Shown here: positions 6,596 to 13,239 of the stretch, piece after piece | Numbering within the stretch: position 1 is the first letter of the stretch | Layout of the letters: every line of letters starts with the position of its first letter | NCBI GenBank assembly: GCA_025353985.1 | Contig: JANXNT010000856.1 | Coordinates: 1-15,965, forward strand | Reading direction: 5' to 3' | Source: Limnoglobus sp. | GTDB taxonomy: Bacteria; Planctomycetota; Planctomycetia; Gemmatales; Gemmataceae | DNA: 15,965 bases | Notes under the pieces: model-generated | What the model was told of the DNA's origin: nothing | The model's input: only the letters and a program-made list of their open reading frames with translations | Databases searched by the model: none | Translations under genes and position numbers: made by a program

Positions 6596-7858
6596 TTAGT
6601 GGCAGGTGCTGCAAGCAGGTGCTGCGGGTGCTGCACAACCGCAGTCGCTGGAGCCGCCGCACTTCTTACCGAACTTGCCCTTGAGGCCAGCCAGGCGAGC
6701 CTTGATCGAGTCGAGGATGCCTGCACGGCCAGCACCACTCGAGCCACAAGCCGATGCACCGCTCGCATCGCCACAGCCCGAGGCGGCGGGAGCCGCTGCA
6801 CCGCAACCGCTAGCGGCTGCGACCATCACTTGCTTCTCCACAACGGTGGCGACCATCTTCGTGACGGTGACCGTTTCCGTGGAGGGCACTTGCACGCACA
6901 CGTTGCGGGTCGCTTGGTAAGCGACTTGCTTCGGCACGCACACCGTGTAGCTCTCAACCCGAGTTTCGGCGTGGCAGACCGTCTTCGTCACGGGAACCTG
7001 AATGGTTTCCGTCACGCAGCGATTGCGGGTCACTGGAACTTGCACGCACTCGGTCACGCACTCGTGACTGCACACTTGCTTCGTGACGGGAACGCACTCT
7101 TTGACCTTCTTGCAGGTCGTGACTGGCTCGCACACGGTTTCGCAAGACACTTGCTTCTTGCAGACGGTAACCGTCTTGCCGCAGGCTTGTGCCCCGCAGG
7201 GATCGCAGAACGCCTTGAGGCGGTCGTGCAGGCCAGGCCCGACGTGAACTTCGGTCGGCACGTAGCTGACGTTGCGGACGGTCCGCGACTTCATTTCCGT
7301 GACCTGTTCGGTACGGTAATGCGTTTCCATCACGGTGACCGTCTTGGTGACGGGAACTCGCTTCGTGACGGTCTTCGATTCCATTACGGTTTCGGGGATC
7401 GACTTCGTCACGGTCCGCGATTCCATCGTGGTTTCGGTCTTGGGGACCATCACGGTGACGTTGCGGGTACGCGTCTCGTTGGCGTTTTCGGTGCGATAAG
7501 CCGTGTACGCTTCGGCTTTGATCTCGCTCTTCATCACCGTGCGAGTCTCTTGCACTTGCGTCGGCACCATCACGGTCTCTTTGACCGTGGTGTATGTCGG
7601 AGCCGCTGCGGGTGCAGCGGTTGCACAGCCACCAGCGACCGATGCCGCAGCCGAACCGCAGCCGCCGGTCGTACCGGAAGCCATGGCCGAACTGGCACCA
7701 TCACAAGGTGACGCCGCTGGGGCCGAATCCCCACACGGACTACACCCTGCGCCTCCGCGGTTACCGAACAGACGCCCGCCGAAAGCGGACGCGTCGGCCG
7801 CGGTCACACCAACGGCTACGGCCGTTAGCATACAGACCTTCAGTCGGCGAACGTTCAT
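6596..7858 (-). CDS. Cys-rich, Val/Thr/Lys-repeat exported protein (YTV-like planctomycete cell-wall protein candidate)
   Basis: The 420-aa protein starts at MNVRRLKVCML, which has AGGAG 8 nt upstream; the frame could extend 11 codons further, but those lack a ribosome site. A signal peptide is cleaved after about residue 25 (ADASA). The mature chain has a Gly/Ala/Cys-rich head, a long middle of degenerate V-P-V-T-K-T-V-type units (about 80-360) with an ESYTVCVP segment, and a Gly/Ala/Cys-rich tail ending CSTCH. There are about 28 cysteines in the mature part, suggesting disulfide cross-linking. From memory, Cys-rich proteins with YTV motifs occur in planctomycete cell-wall preparations, and this chain fits that type. 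No enzymatic motif is present. Two tandem hairpins follow the stop, consistent with a stable, abundant single-gene message. It is enclosed with rsgA between two inverted MITE-like copies. A general structural secreted protein is the alternative. Confidence 0.8.
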   Translation of the reverse strand: MNVRRLKVCMLTAVAVGVTAADASAFGGRLFGNRGGAGCSPCGDSAPAASPCDGASSAMASGTTGGCGSAAASVAGGCATAAPAAAPTYTTVKETVMVPTQVQETRTVMKSEIKAEAYTAYRTENANETRTRNVTVMVPKTETTMESRTVTKSIPETVMESKTVTKRVPVTKTVTVMETHYRTEQVTEMKSRTVRNVSYVPTEVHVGPGLHDRLKAFCDPCGAQACGKTVTVCKKQVSCETVCEPVTTCKKVKECVPVTKQVCSHECVTECVQVPVTRNRCVTETIQVPVTKTVCHAETRVESYTVCVPKQVAYQATRNVCVQVPSTETVTVTKMVATVVEKQVMVAAASGCGAAAPAASGCGDASGASACGSSGAGRAGILDSIKARLAGLKGKFGKKCGGSSDCGCAAPAAPACSTCH

Positions 7859-8298
7859 CTCTGTCTCTCCTGTTCCGGCATTCCGATTCACAACTGCCAG
7901 CGGCTTTCCATTCGTCGCTGGGTAAAACCAGTTGCTTCGTTTTGCTTACGAGAGATATGCCCCGCGATCGGGGTTTGGGAAAGAAAAACAGTGTGGAGAA
8001 GCCTGAATAAATCGCTAATCCAGATAGGAGTATGGCAGTTGTAACTGCTCTTTCTCTCGGGCAAGCTGCGCCCTCTAAGCAAACTTTCCGGGTGGAATTG
8101 GCGCGAGCTGGGGAGTTCTTACCGATAGAGCCGGTTATCGCGCCTAAAAACCTCTGCCATCGCGCCAGAAACTACAAGTTCCGGCACGGCGTTTGCGCGG
8201 CGACTTTCGCACTTTTCCGGGTACTTTTTCGATTGCAGAAGGCGCGGACTGTCGGCAACCCGGAACGGTTATGCCGATTGCTGAAACTGGGCAAAGCC
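7859..8298 (-). other. 440-bp gap: long upstream region of the Cys-rich protein gene
   Basis: No gene seen. On the minus strand, shortly after the rsgA stop, there is a hairpin candidate at 8253-8276 (CGGC-AACC arms with a 2-nt bulge), flanked by the near-direct repeats GATTGCAGAA (8231-8240) and GATTGCTGAA (8276-8285). Closer to the Cys-rich gene, a 5-bp stem CCCCG-ATCG-CGGGG lies at 7960-7973. I found no convincing -35/-10 pair. The length suggests a long 5' leader or upstream control sites. Confidence 0.4.
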
Positions 8299-9453
8299 TT
8301 ACTCGTCGTTGCCGTGGTACATGCCGAGGTAGCTGAGGTAGCGACGTTCGGAGATGAACTGCTTGCGGACGGCGGCCTTCACGGCGCACTCGACTTCGTG
8401 CGTGTGCGTGCAGTCGGGGAATCGGCAACCACGCACGTAGGGCCGGAACTCGCGGAAGAAGCCTTCGATCTCTTCCTTTTTCACGTCCCATAGCTGCAAT
8501 TGTCGCACGCCGGGGGTATCTACCACCCAGCCGCCGGTTTCGAGGCGGATCAGTTCCGCCGTCGTCGTCGTGTGCTTCCCCTTGTGGTTGACCTCACTGA
8601 CGGCTTTCACGCGCAACGCCAACCCTGGCTCGATGGCATTCAACAACGACGACTTCCCTACGCCCGATTGGCCGGAGAACACCGTGGCGCGGTTGCGTAG
8701 AAGGCCGATGAGCCTAGGAATGCCCATTCCCGTCTTTGCACTGGTGAGAATTGTCGGGATGCCGAGTTGCGAATACGCGCCGACCATCGGCTGGAGTTCG
8801 ACGGGGTCGGCTTTGTCGATCTTGTTCAGGCAGAGAATCGGCTTGAGTTGGCCCTTTTCGGCCGCTGCGATGTAGCGATCGATCAAGTGGGGCTTCAGAT
8901 CGGGTTCCACGAGCGAAACCACAATCGCGAGTTGGTCGACGTTGGCTACGAGCACGTGTTCGCGTCGCCGTGAGGCTCTTGTGAGTACGCCGTGCCGCGA
9001 TTCGATCTTCTCGATTACGCCTTCGGGTATCGAAACGCCATCTGCGCCGGTGGTTCGTGTGGTTTCGTCGCCGGGGCGAACCCAGACGTTGTCGCCCGTG
9101 GTTACGATACTTCGCTCGTCGGTCATTAGGCTTTTCAGCAGTCGGCGTACGGTACAACGGAAGGTGCGGCCATCGCCTAACTCGATGTAACTGTACAACC
9201 CGTGGACCTTGAACACGCGCCCCGGTAGGCATTCGCTCGCACTCGCCCCTGGCATCCCGGCTTCCGTATCCGCATCAATGGTGATCGTCCGGTGGCGCGA
9301 CAAATCCCCCTTTGCCCGGACCCGTTCGCCCGAAGTGGCATCTTCGGTCTCGGCGGCATCTTCGGCGTATTGCCGCGTAATGTCGTTGCCACGCGGTGGC
9401 TTCGACATGTTCCGCCGCATCGCGACGCGGACCTTTTTCTTCTTGGCATCCAT
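8299..9453 (-). CDS. rsgA: Ribosome small-subunit-dependent GTPase RsgA
   Basis: RsgA is a circularly permuted GTPase that checks late maturation of the 30S ribosomal subunit in the cytoplasm. The order of motifs shows the permutation: an OB-fold region (about 75-165), G4 LNKID at 209-213, the SAKTG G5 region at 238-242, then G1 GQSGVGKS at 261-268, G2 around GKHTTT at 292-297, and G3 DTPG at 312-315. The C-terminal zinc site C-x4-C-x-H-x5-C is complete (C343, C348, H350, C356). I chose the ATG at 9453 (MDAKKKK) because GGAG stands 5 nt before it. The 384-aa length is on the long side, owing to a basic, charged N-terminal extension of about 70 residues. It is a single gene; a MITE-like copy begins about 70 bp upstream and may have altered its promoter. 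TACAAT near 9490-9495 on the minus strand is a possible -10 without a clear -35. Confidence 0.95.
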   Translation of the reverse strand: MDAKKKKVRVAMRRNMSKPPRGNDITRQYAEDAAETEDATSGERVRAKGDLSRHRTITIDADTEAGMPGASASECLPGRVFKVHGLYSYIELGDGRTFRCTVRRLLKSLMTDERSIVTTGDNVWVRPGDETTRTTGADGVSIPEGVIEKIESRHGVLTRASRRREHVLVANVDQLAIVVSLVEPDLKPHLIDRYIAAAEKGQLKPILCLNKIDKADPVELQPMVGAYSQLGIPTILTSAKTGMGIPRLIGLLRNRATVFSGQSGVGKSSLLNAIEPGLALRVKAVSEVNHKGKHTTTTAELIRLETGGWVVDTPGVRQLQLWDVKKEEIEGFFREFRPYVRGCRFPDCTHTHEVECAVKAAVRKQFISERRYLSYLGMYHGNDE

Positions 9454-9525
9454 CTCAGCTCCGGGAATCGCATCAATCGATCTCCCGTTATTGTACAAAT
9501 GACCGATTTTTCGCCTCTCGTAATC

Positions 9526-9830
9526 GACGTAAGTCCGAATTGTGGAAGTTCAAAAACCGTGTTTTTCGTGTTTTTTACGTCTCAAAATGCCACTTTTTGA
9601 TCGCAAACGACTGATTTGTTCGTGGGGTTTTTGCCGTATCTCGCACTCATGTCGTGGTTTGCGTCGAGCGTCATCGTGTCTCAACTTGCCGCAACTACCG
9701 ACCAAAAAGCGACCAAAAGCGACCAAAAAGCGACCGGACGCGACCTTTCTATGTCATTTGCGCGCACTTCTGTGTCATTTGGAGACACTTTTGGGTACGT
9801 CCGTGCTAAACACGAATTCCGACTTACGTC
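9526..9830 (+). mobile_element. MITE-like element, copy B (inverted relative to copy A)
   Basis: Ends GACGTAAGTCCGAATT and, inverted, GACGTAAGTCGGAATT; 305 bp. The left ~95 bp match copy A almost perfectly in opposite orientation, and 11 bp just outside this end (CTCTCGTAATC) are also shared, so the true boundary may lie slightly further out. The centre holds an A-rich array of GACCAAAAAGC-type units (about 9700-9740) in place of the hairpin of copy A. Both copies keep a short open frame starting MEVQKPCFSCFLRLK, which I regard as incidental. It lies between rsgA and the lipoprotein gene. Confidence 0.85.
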
Positions 9831-9873
9831 AAATCGTCTAAAACTGATTGACCTGCGGAAATCGTGTAGGCCA

Positions 9874-10278
9874 CTACTTCTTAGCCGATTTGACTTCGAA
9901 CGTGAGGCCCGTGCTTCCGCCGGCGGGAACGTCTTGTTTGAGGGTGGACTGGATTCCCGAAAACTCTGGGGCCACCGTGTTGATAACCATCGGTGGGAGT
10001 TTCTTGTCCATCGGGTTCGGCGGGCCATCCTTCTGCCAAAGAACTTCGACGCGATTGTTGCCGGGGTAGACGTCGCCCGAGAACGCTCCGTCTTTGATTT
10101 CCAGAATCTTCACCGGTTGGCCGGGTGCATTGAAGCGAATCTCACCACCGGCCATCGGTTTGCCGTCCAGCTGAACGGTACCGGACACTTTGGACGCTGC
10201 GGGGGCGGCCACATTCGAAGCCCCGCCACCACAGCCAGTAAGGAAAGCCATCGTCGCGACAAATAGGAACCACTTCAT
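9874..10278 (-). CDS. Small lipoprotein, carboxypeptidase-regulatory-like fold
   Basis: The 134-aa chain begins MKWFLFVATMAFLTGC, a lipoprotein signal with a clean LTGC lipobox (lipidated Cys16), so the mature protein should be membrane anchored. AGGA lies 7 nt before this ATG; the open frame upstream is only the palindromic repeat read through. After a Gly/Ala/Ser linker comes VSGTVQLDGKPMAGGEIRF, the pattern of carboxypeptidase regulatory-like or transthyretin-like beta-sandwich domains common in planctomycete lipoproteins. The chain ends SAKK before a TAG. Such lipoproteins are often found next to DUF1559 genes, as here. The exact role is unknown; binding or scaffold work at the envelope is inference. 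Confidence 0.75.
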   Translation of the reverse strand: MKWFLFVATMAFLTGCGGGASNVAAPAASKVSGTVQLDGKPMAGGEIRFNAPGQPVKILEIKDGAFSGDVYPGNNRVEVLWQKDGPPNPMDKKLPPMVINTVAPEFSGIQSTLKQDVPAGGSTGLTFEVKSAKK

Positions 10279-10312
10279 GATTGCATCCTGATGTAAGGGA
10301 GGGGGATCTAAC

Positions 10313-10413
10313 GTAGCGTTCTCGCTCCGCGAGAGGAAAGCGATGCCAGAAGAATCACTCGACAACGCTTCGGTCCGGATTGTTGCTACCCTCTCGCGGA
10401 GCGAGAGGGCTAC
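10313..10413. repeat. ~100-bp palindromic repeat between lipoprotein and DUF1559 genes
   Basis: The two ends, GTAGCGTTCTCGCTCCGCGA and the inverse of TCGCGGAGCGAGAGGGCTAC, match except at two positions. Each arm is itself a hairpin (CTCTCGC-GGA-GCGAGAG). The inner 45 bp are not repetitive. It resembles a double-hairpin REP-type element. It is distinct from the repeats at 3001, 4805, 11749 and 12804. Confidence 0.8.
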
Positions 10414-10467
10414 AGTCAGAAGTCTCACGACTTCCGCTACGAATACAGGGGGAAAACGCCAATTCTT

Positions 10468-10526
10468 ACCCCAACGGGGTTAAATCACGCAGCCCAGGGT
10501 TAGACGCTTCGTCGTACCCCTGGGCT
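10468..10526 (-). terminator. Double hairpin after the DUF1559 gene
   Basis: Reading the minus strand from the DUF1559 stop, the first hairpin has arms AGCCCAGGGG and its near-complement at 10491-10526, with an inner GACG-AAG-CGTC stem. A small hairpin ACCCC-AAC-GGGGT follows at 10468-10480. No strong T-run follows. It may act as a terminator, or be another palindromic repeat family. Confidence 0.5.
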
Positions 10527-10549
10527 ATCAAATTGCGCCAGCGATCCGA

Positions 10550-11620
10550 CTAATTGTCGGTGCTGACTTCGCCACCGGATTTGGTCGCGAAGGCGTGCAT
10601 GACGACCTGTGCGGTCGAATCGCGCACGAATCTCACACTGCCATCGCCGAGCGCGACGTTGATGCCACCGGTGTGGCTCGAGTTGAGCGGGAAGTTGGTA
10701 CCGACGTCGTTGTTGATCCCTGCCGCTGCGGCGGTAGCGCTAGTGGCGCTCGTCCCAGCCGGAACCAAACCGCGTTGGTTGATGTTGTAACGGATCGAGG
10801 TACAGTTGAAGTGCCGTCTATCGCCCCATGCCGCCACCGATTGATTTTGACCAATGCCGGACCCCATGATCCAGCCGTAAAGCCCGCTGCTATTGCCGAT
10901 ACCCGACGTGTAGCCTGCGGTCAGCGGTTGATTGGCGGGATCGCGAACGTGGTCGCTCTGCTCGCCGACCATCCAGGTGTTGCTCGTACCGTCCGTAATG
11001 TCGGTCAGTTTGGGTTTACCACCCGAGGTCATGATACCGTTGTCCGTTGCGAGCGAACCGGAACCGTTGCAACAGCCGACGTTATAAATCGAAGTGTTAT
11101 TGATCCCCGTTCCCGTCAGCACGGAACCGGCAATCCCGGTGTACGAGTGATTCATGAGCGCCCCGCCCGCACCGCCGCGAGCCGCCATTAATGCGGGCAC
11201 GGTACTGGAGGGACAGCGGTAGGTTTGAATCGTAAGGCCCCTCACAACCGCATCGTTGTTCGAGTTCACGAAACCGCTGTGCCCGTAATACTGCCATTGG
11301 CTGGCAATCGCGTTTTGTTCGATGCCAGGCAGGATGTAAACCATCCAGGACGATCCCCACTGAGCCGTGGTAGCGGTGCCGACGGGTGGCAGGTCGTTGG
11401 CTGCGCCCGGCGGTAAGAAGCCGTTCACATCGTGGTAGCCGTGCATCGCAAGGCTGAGCTGCTTGAGGTTATTCGTACATTTCGCACGAGCCGCCGCTTC
11501 GCGGACTTTCTGCACAGCAGGCAACAACAGACCGATGAGGATCGCGATAATCGCGATGACGACGAGCAGTTCGATCAGCGTGAAGCCGACCCGTCGTTGG
11601 AGAGAAGGGTTACGACACAT
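10550..11620 (-). CDS. DUF1559 domain protein with prepilin-type N-terminus
   Basis: A planctomycete-typical exported protein of 356 aa. Near the start is the prepilin cleavage and methylation motif GFTLIELLVVIAIIAI (about residues 12-27), which directs processing by a prepilin peptidase and gives a hydrophobic assembly helix. LLPAVQKVREAAARAKCTNN and LKQLSLAMHGYHDVNGFLPP follow, both standard in the family, and the C-terminus has the hallmark NSSHTGGINVALGDGSVRF. The chain ends GGEVSTDN before TAG. I chose the ATG at 11620, which has GAGG 9 nt upstream and places the motif at the usual distance. The family is large in planctomycetes and thought to form pilus-like or surface structures; its precise role is not settled. 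A good promoter lies upstream and the lipoprotein gene downstream is about 270 bp away, beyond hairpins, so cotranscription is uncertain. Confidence 0.93.
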   Translation of the reverse strand: MCRNPSLQRRVGFTLIELLVVIAIIAILIGLLLPAVQKVREAAARAKCTNNLKQLSLAMHGYHDVNGFLPPGAANDLPPVGTATTAQWGSSWMVYILPGIEQNAIASQWQYYGHSGFVNSNNDAVVRGLTIQTYRCPSSTVPALMAARGGAGGALMNHSYTGIAGSVLTGTGINNTSIYNVGCCNGSGSLATDNGIMTSGGKPKLTDITDGTSNTWMVGEQSDHVRDPANQPLTAGYTSGIGNSSGLYGWIMGSGIGQNQSVAAWGDRRHFNCTSIRYNINQRGLVPAGTSATSATAAAAGINNDVGTNFPLNSSHTGGINVALGDGSVRFVRDSTAQVVMHAFATKSGGEVSTDN

Positions 11621-11668
11621 GATAAAAAACCTCGAAAATGAACAGGGGAGGGTGTTGGGCGTAACTAA

Positions 11669-11697
11669 CATATAAATCATTGGATTTTGGCTGTCAA
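11669..11697 (-). promoter_or_regulatory. Sigma70-type promoter of the DUF1559 gene
   Basis: On the minus strand, TTGACA (11692-11697) and TATATG (11669-11674) are separated by exactly 17 nt. The implied transcript would start near 11662 and give a leader of about 40 nt before the ATG at 11620. It is the best promoter match in the window. Confidence 0.7.
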
Positions 11698-11748
11698 CGA
11701 AAATCGGTCACGATTACGATAGATGAGAAACGTTCAATAAACGGAACA

Positions 11749-12038
11749 GAAAATTCGCCGCGACACGGAGTCCTCGCAGCGGAGCGCGTGCGCGTTTTGA
11801 AGTTGCGCTTTCCGTCGTGATTCACAGTATTTCTGAGCCGATTCCCGCAAGGGGTCGGGTGATGCGCAACCACGCAATAGTGATTTCGCAAGAGTACGGG
11901 ATCGTGAAAACGGGCGAGAGTCTCGCACCCGACCCCTTGCGGGGAATCGGCTCGGTAATGTCGGTTTATGCACGTTCGCTCGGAGAGTTTCCGCCACACG
12001 CTCCGCTACGCAAAGCCTGCGCGTCGCGGCTAATTTCC
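11749..12038. repeat. Nested inverted repeat element, ~290 bp
   Basis: The outer arms (about 11749-11796 and 11991-12038) are imperfect inverted copies sharing GCCGCGAC and GCGGAGCG cores. Inside them is a second, much better inverted pair of 27-28 bp: GAGCCGATTCCCGCAAGGGG... at 11835-11861 and its complement at 11926-11953, with a single-base indel. No coding content is seen. It occupies most of the gap between the DUF1559 promoter and the 239-aa gene, which diverge. Confidence 0.75.
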
Positions 12039-12142
12039 ATAACCCCGAACCATGTGGCCAAACGCGATGTCGATATTTCGCGCGACGGTATCACTTAAAG
12101 CGACGAAAACGCTGTTTATGTTCGCAATTCACCCGGAGCCGT

Positions 12143-12862
12143 TTGGCCTTGTCGCCAAAAGACACCATAAATGTTCCTTTACACGATTCGAGCCTCGCAA
12201 CGACCGTGTCGCAAAGGCATTTGGTGGAAGTGATCTGCACGAGTCTGCACGGGTTCCCGAAATTGCTCGACGAAGAAGGCGATGCGTTGCTTATCGAATT
12301 GGACTACCCAACCGAACAACTCGATGTCACCGTGCAAGCGAAAGGCCGACTGCGTCTGAAAACTGGCTCATTTGTCGCGCACAAAAGTTCGGGTTTTACC
12401 AAGGAAGAGCCGAACCGAGGACCAGTGGAAACCCCCGATGGCCGCATCCGCTGGACCTGCCGAAATCCGGACAGCCTCTGTTACGCAATCGGAATCCGTG
12501 CAACGGAAGTTCTCACACGCGGCCCTAAAATCCAACGCTCACCAGAGTTGTTGCAACAGCTCGATGATATTCGAACGATGCAAGTCGCATTGAAAGCCGG
12601 GCAGTTCGAGGCATACGAAGGGGAGTTCATCGCATATGCCGGTGGGCAATTCCTCGATCACGGCAGCAATCCGAGCCAATTGCGAGCCGACTGCACCGAA
12701 CGAGCAGCCACCCTCGGCATTGAGACAAACCGCATCCTGATTCACTACATCGAGTCCGGCGTATTCGAGTCATCCCGGTTTTGGTTCGATTGCGAAATGC
12801 TCGTCTTCCGGCCTGAAACGTCGGTTCTGTCAGCCCAAGGCAACGCCTTAGGTATTGTGTAG
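12143..12862 (+). CDS. Hypothetical protein, up to 239 aa, with a DUF5678-like C-terminal segment and a repeat-encoded tail
   Basis: I do not recognise the full-length family. The protein is soluble-looking, with no signal peptide. Residues about 145-205 (EGEFIAYAGGQFLDHGSNPS through ILIHYIE) have the look of a DUF5678-type domain, a short fold of the form Y-x-G-x-W/F-x-A-x-x-G-G-x-F-x-x-H-G with a helix after it. This is from memory and moderate. The start is uncertain: TTG at 12143 (GGAG 4 nt before) and TTG at 12149 (10 nt) are both possible; no ATG lies near. The last ~20 residues (VFRPETSVLSAQGNALGIV) and the TAG come from one arm of the inverted repeat at 12804-13082, so the original C-terminus was probably replaced. 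The stretch from residue 20 to 140 is Leu/Glu/Arg-rich with no motif I can name. Confidence 0.6.
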   Translation: MALSPKDTINVPLHDSSLATTVSQRHLVEVICTSLHGFPKLLDEEGDALLIELDYPTEQLDVTVQAKGRLRLKTGSFVAHKSSGFTKEEPNRGPVETPDGRIRWTCRNPDSLCYAIGIRATEVLTRGPKIQRSPELLQQLDDIRTMQVALKAGQFEAYEGEFIAYAGGQFLDHGSNPSQLRADCTERAATLGIETNRILIHYIESGVFESSRFWFDCEMLVFRPETSVLSAQGNALGIV

Positions 12863-13082
12863 AAATGTTTATCGGCCCTGAAGGGGCCGTTCATGTTGCA
12901 AAGCCCATGCGATTTCCTGTTCTCAAAATTCAAAATTCAGCCAGAAACGATTCCGATTGAAACGGGCCGCCTGGGGATTTGCACGGTGATGAACGGCCCC
13001 TTCAGGGCCGGATCGTGGGTGCGACGGATACCCAAGGCGTTGCCTTGGGCTGATGGAACCGGCCCTACAGGCCGGAAAACCA
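12804..13082. repeat. Long imperfect inverted repeat, ~100-bp arms
   Basis: Left arm 12804-12900 and right arm 12979-13082 are inverted copies sharing CAGCCCAAGGCAACGCCTT and CGGCCCTGAAGGGGCCGTTC blocks, with a divergent piece between the blocks. A ~80-bp unique, AT-richer spacer separates the arms. Each arm also contains the small palindrome GGCCCCTTCAGGGCC. Left arm translated in the sense frame gives SAQGNALGIV; the right arm read on the other strand gives the same peptide words, which shows the peptide is a by-product of the repeat. Confidence 0.85.
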
Positions 13083-13186
13083 GGCTTTCAGAAGCCTCTC
13101 TCCGTAATAGAAACCAGAACAAGGATGACGCGGAAAATTTCTCTTCTTGTAGCTGTGACCCCGCAAGCCTGAGAATTGTGGAGAGG

Positions 13187-13220
13187 CTGCTTCTGCACCG
13201 GCCTAGGCCAGCTGCATCAG
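13187..13220 (-). terminator. Hairpin candidate after the phosphatase gene
   Basis: On the minus strand, 20 nt beyond the phosphatase TGA, GGCCTAGGCC and outer TGCA/CTG pairs can fold into an imperfect hairpin. No T-run follows, so this is a weak call. Confidence 0.3.
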
Positions 13221-13239
13221 AAAGTCAGTGCCATTGGCC

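Noticed and set aside
9690..9745. Possible CRISPR or iteron array from repeated GACCAAAAAGC units
   Set aside because: The units are about 11 bp, contiguous, without spacers, and confined to the centre of a MITE-like copy; no cas or replication gene is near.
6170..9830. Composite transposon carrying the Cys-rich protein and rsgA
   Set aside because: There is no transposase, and rsgA and the wall-type protein are ordinary chromosomal genes. The bracketing looks like two separate insertions.
10279..10428. N-terminal extension of the lipoprotein frame (50 codons)
   Set aside because: It is the translated palindromic repeat; the lipobox and AGGA box fix the start at 10278.
12937..13122. Minus-strand frame of 61 codons ending near QGNALGIRR
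   Set aside because: It is the translation of the right arm of the inverted repeat; the same words occur at the end of the 239-aa frame only because the arms are copies.
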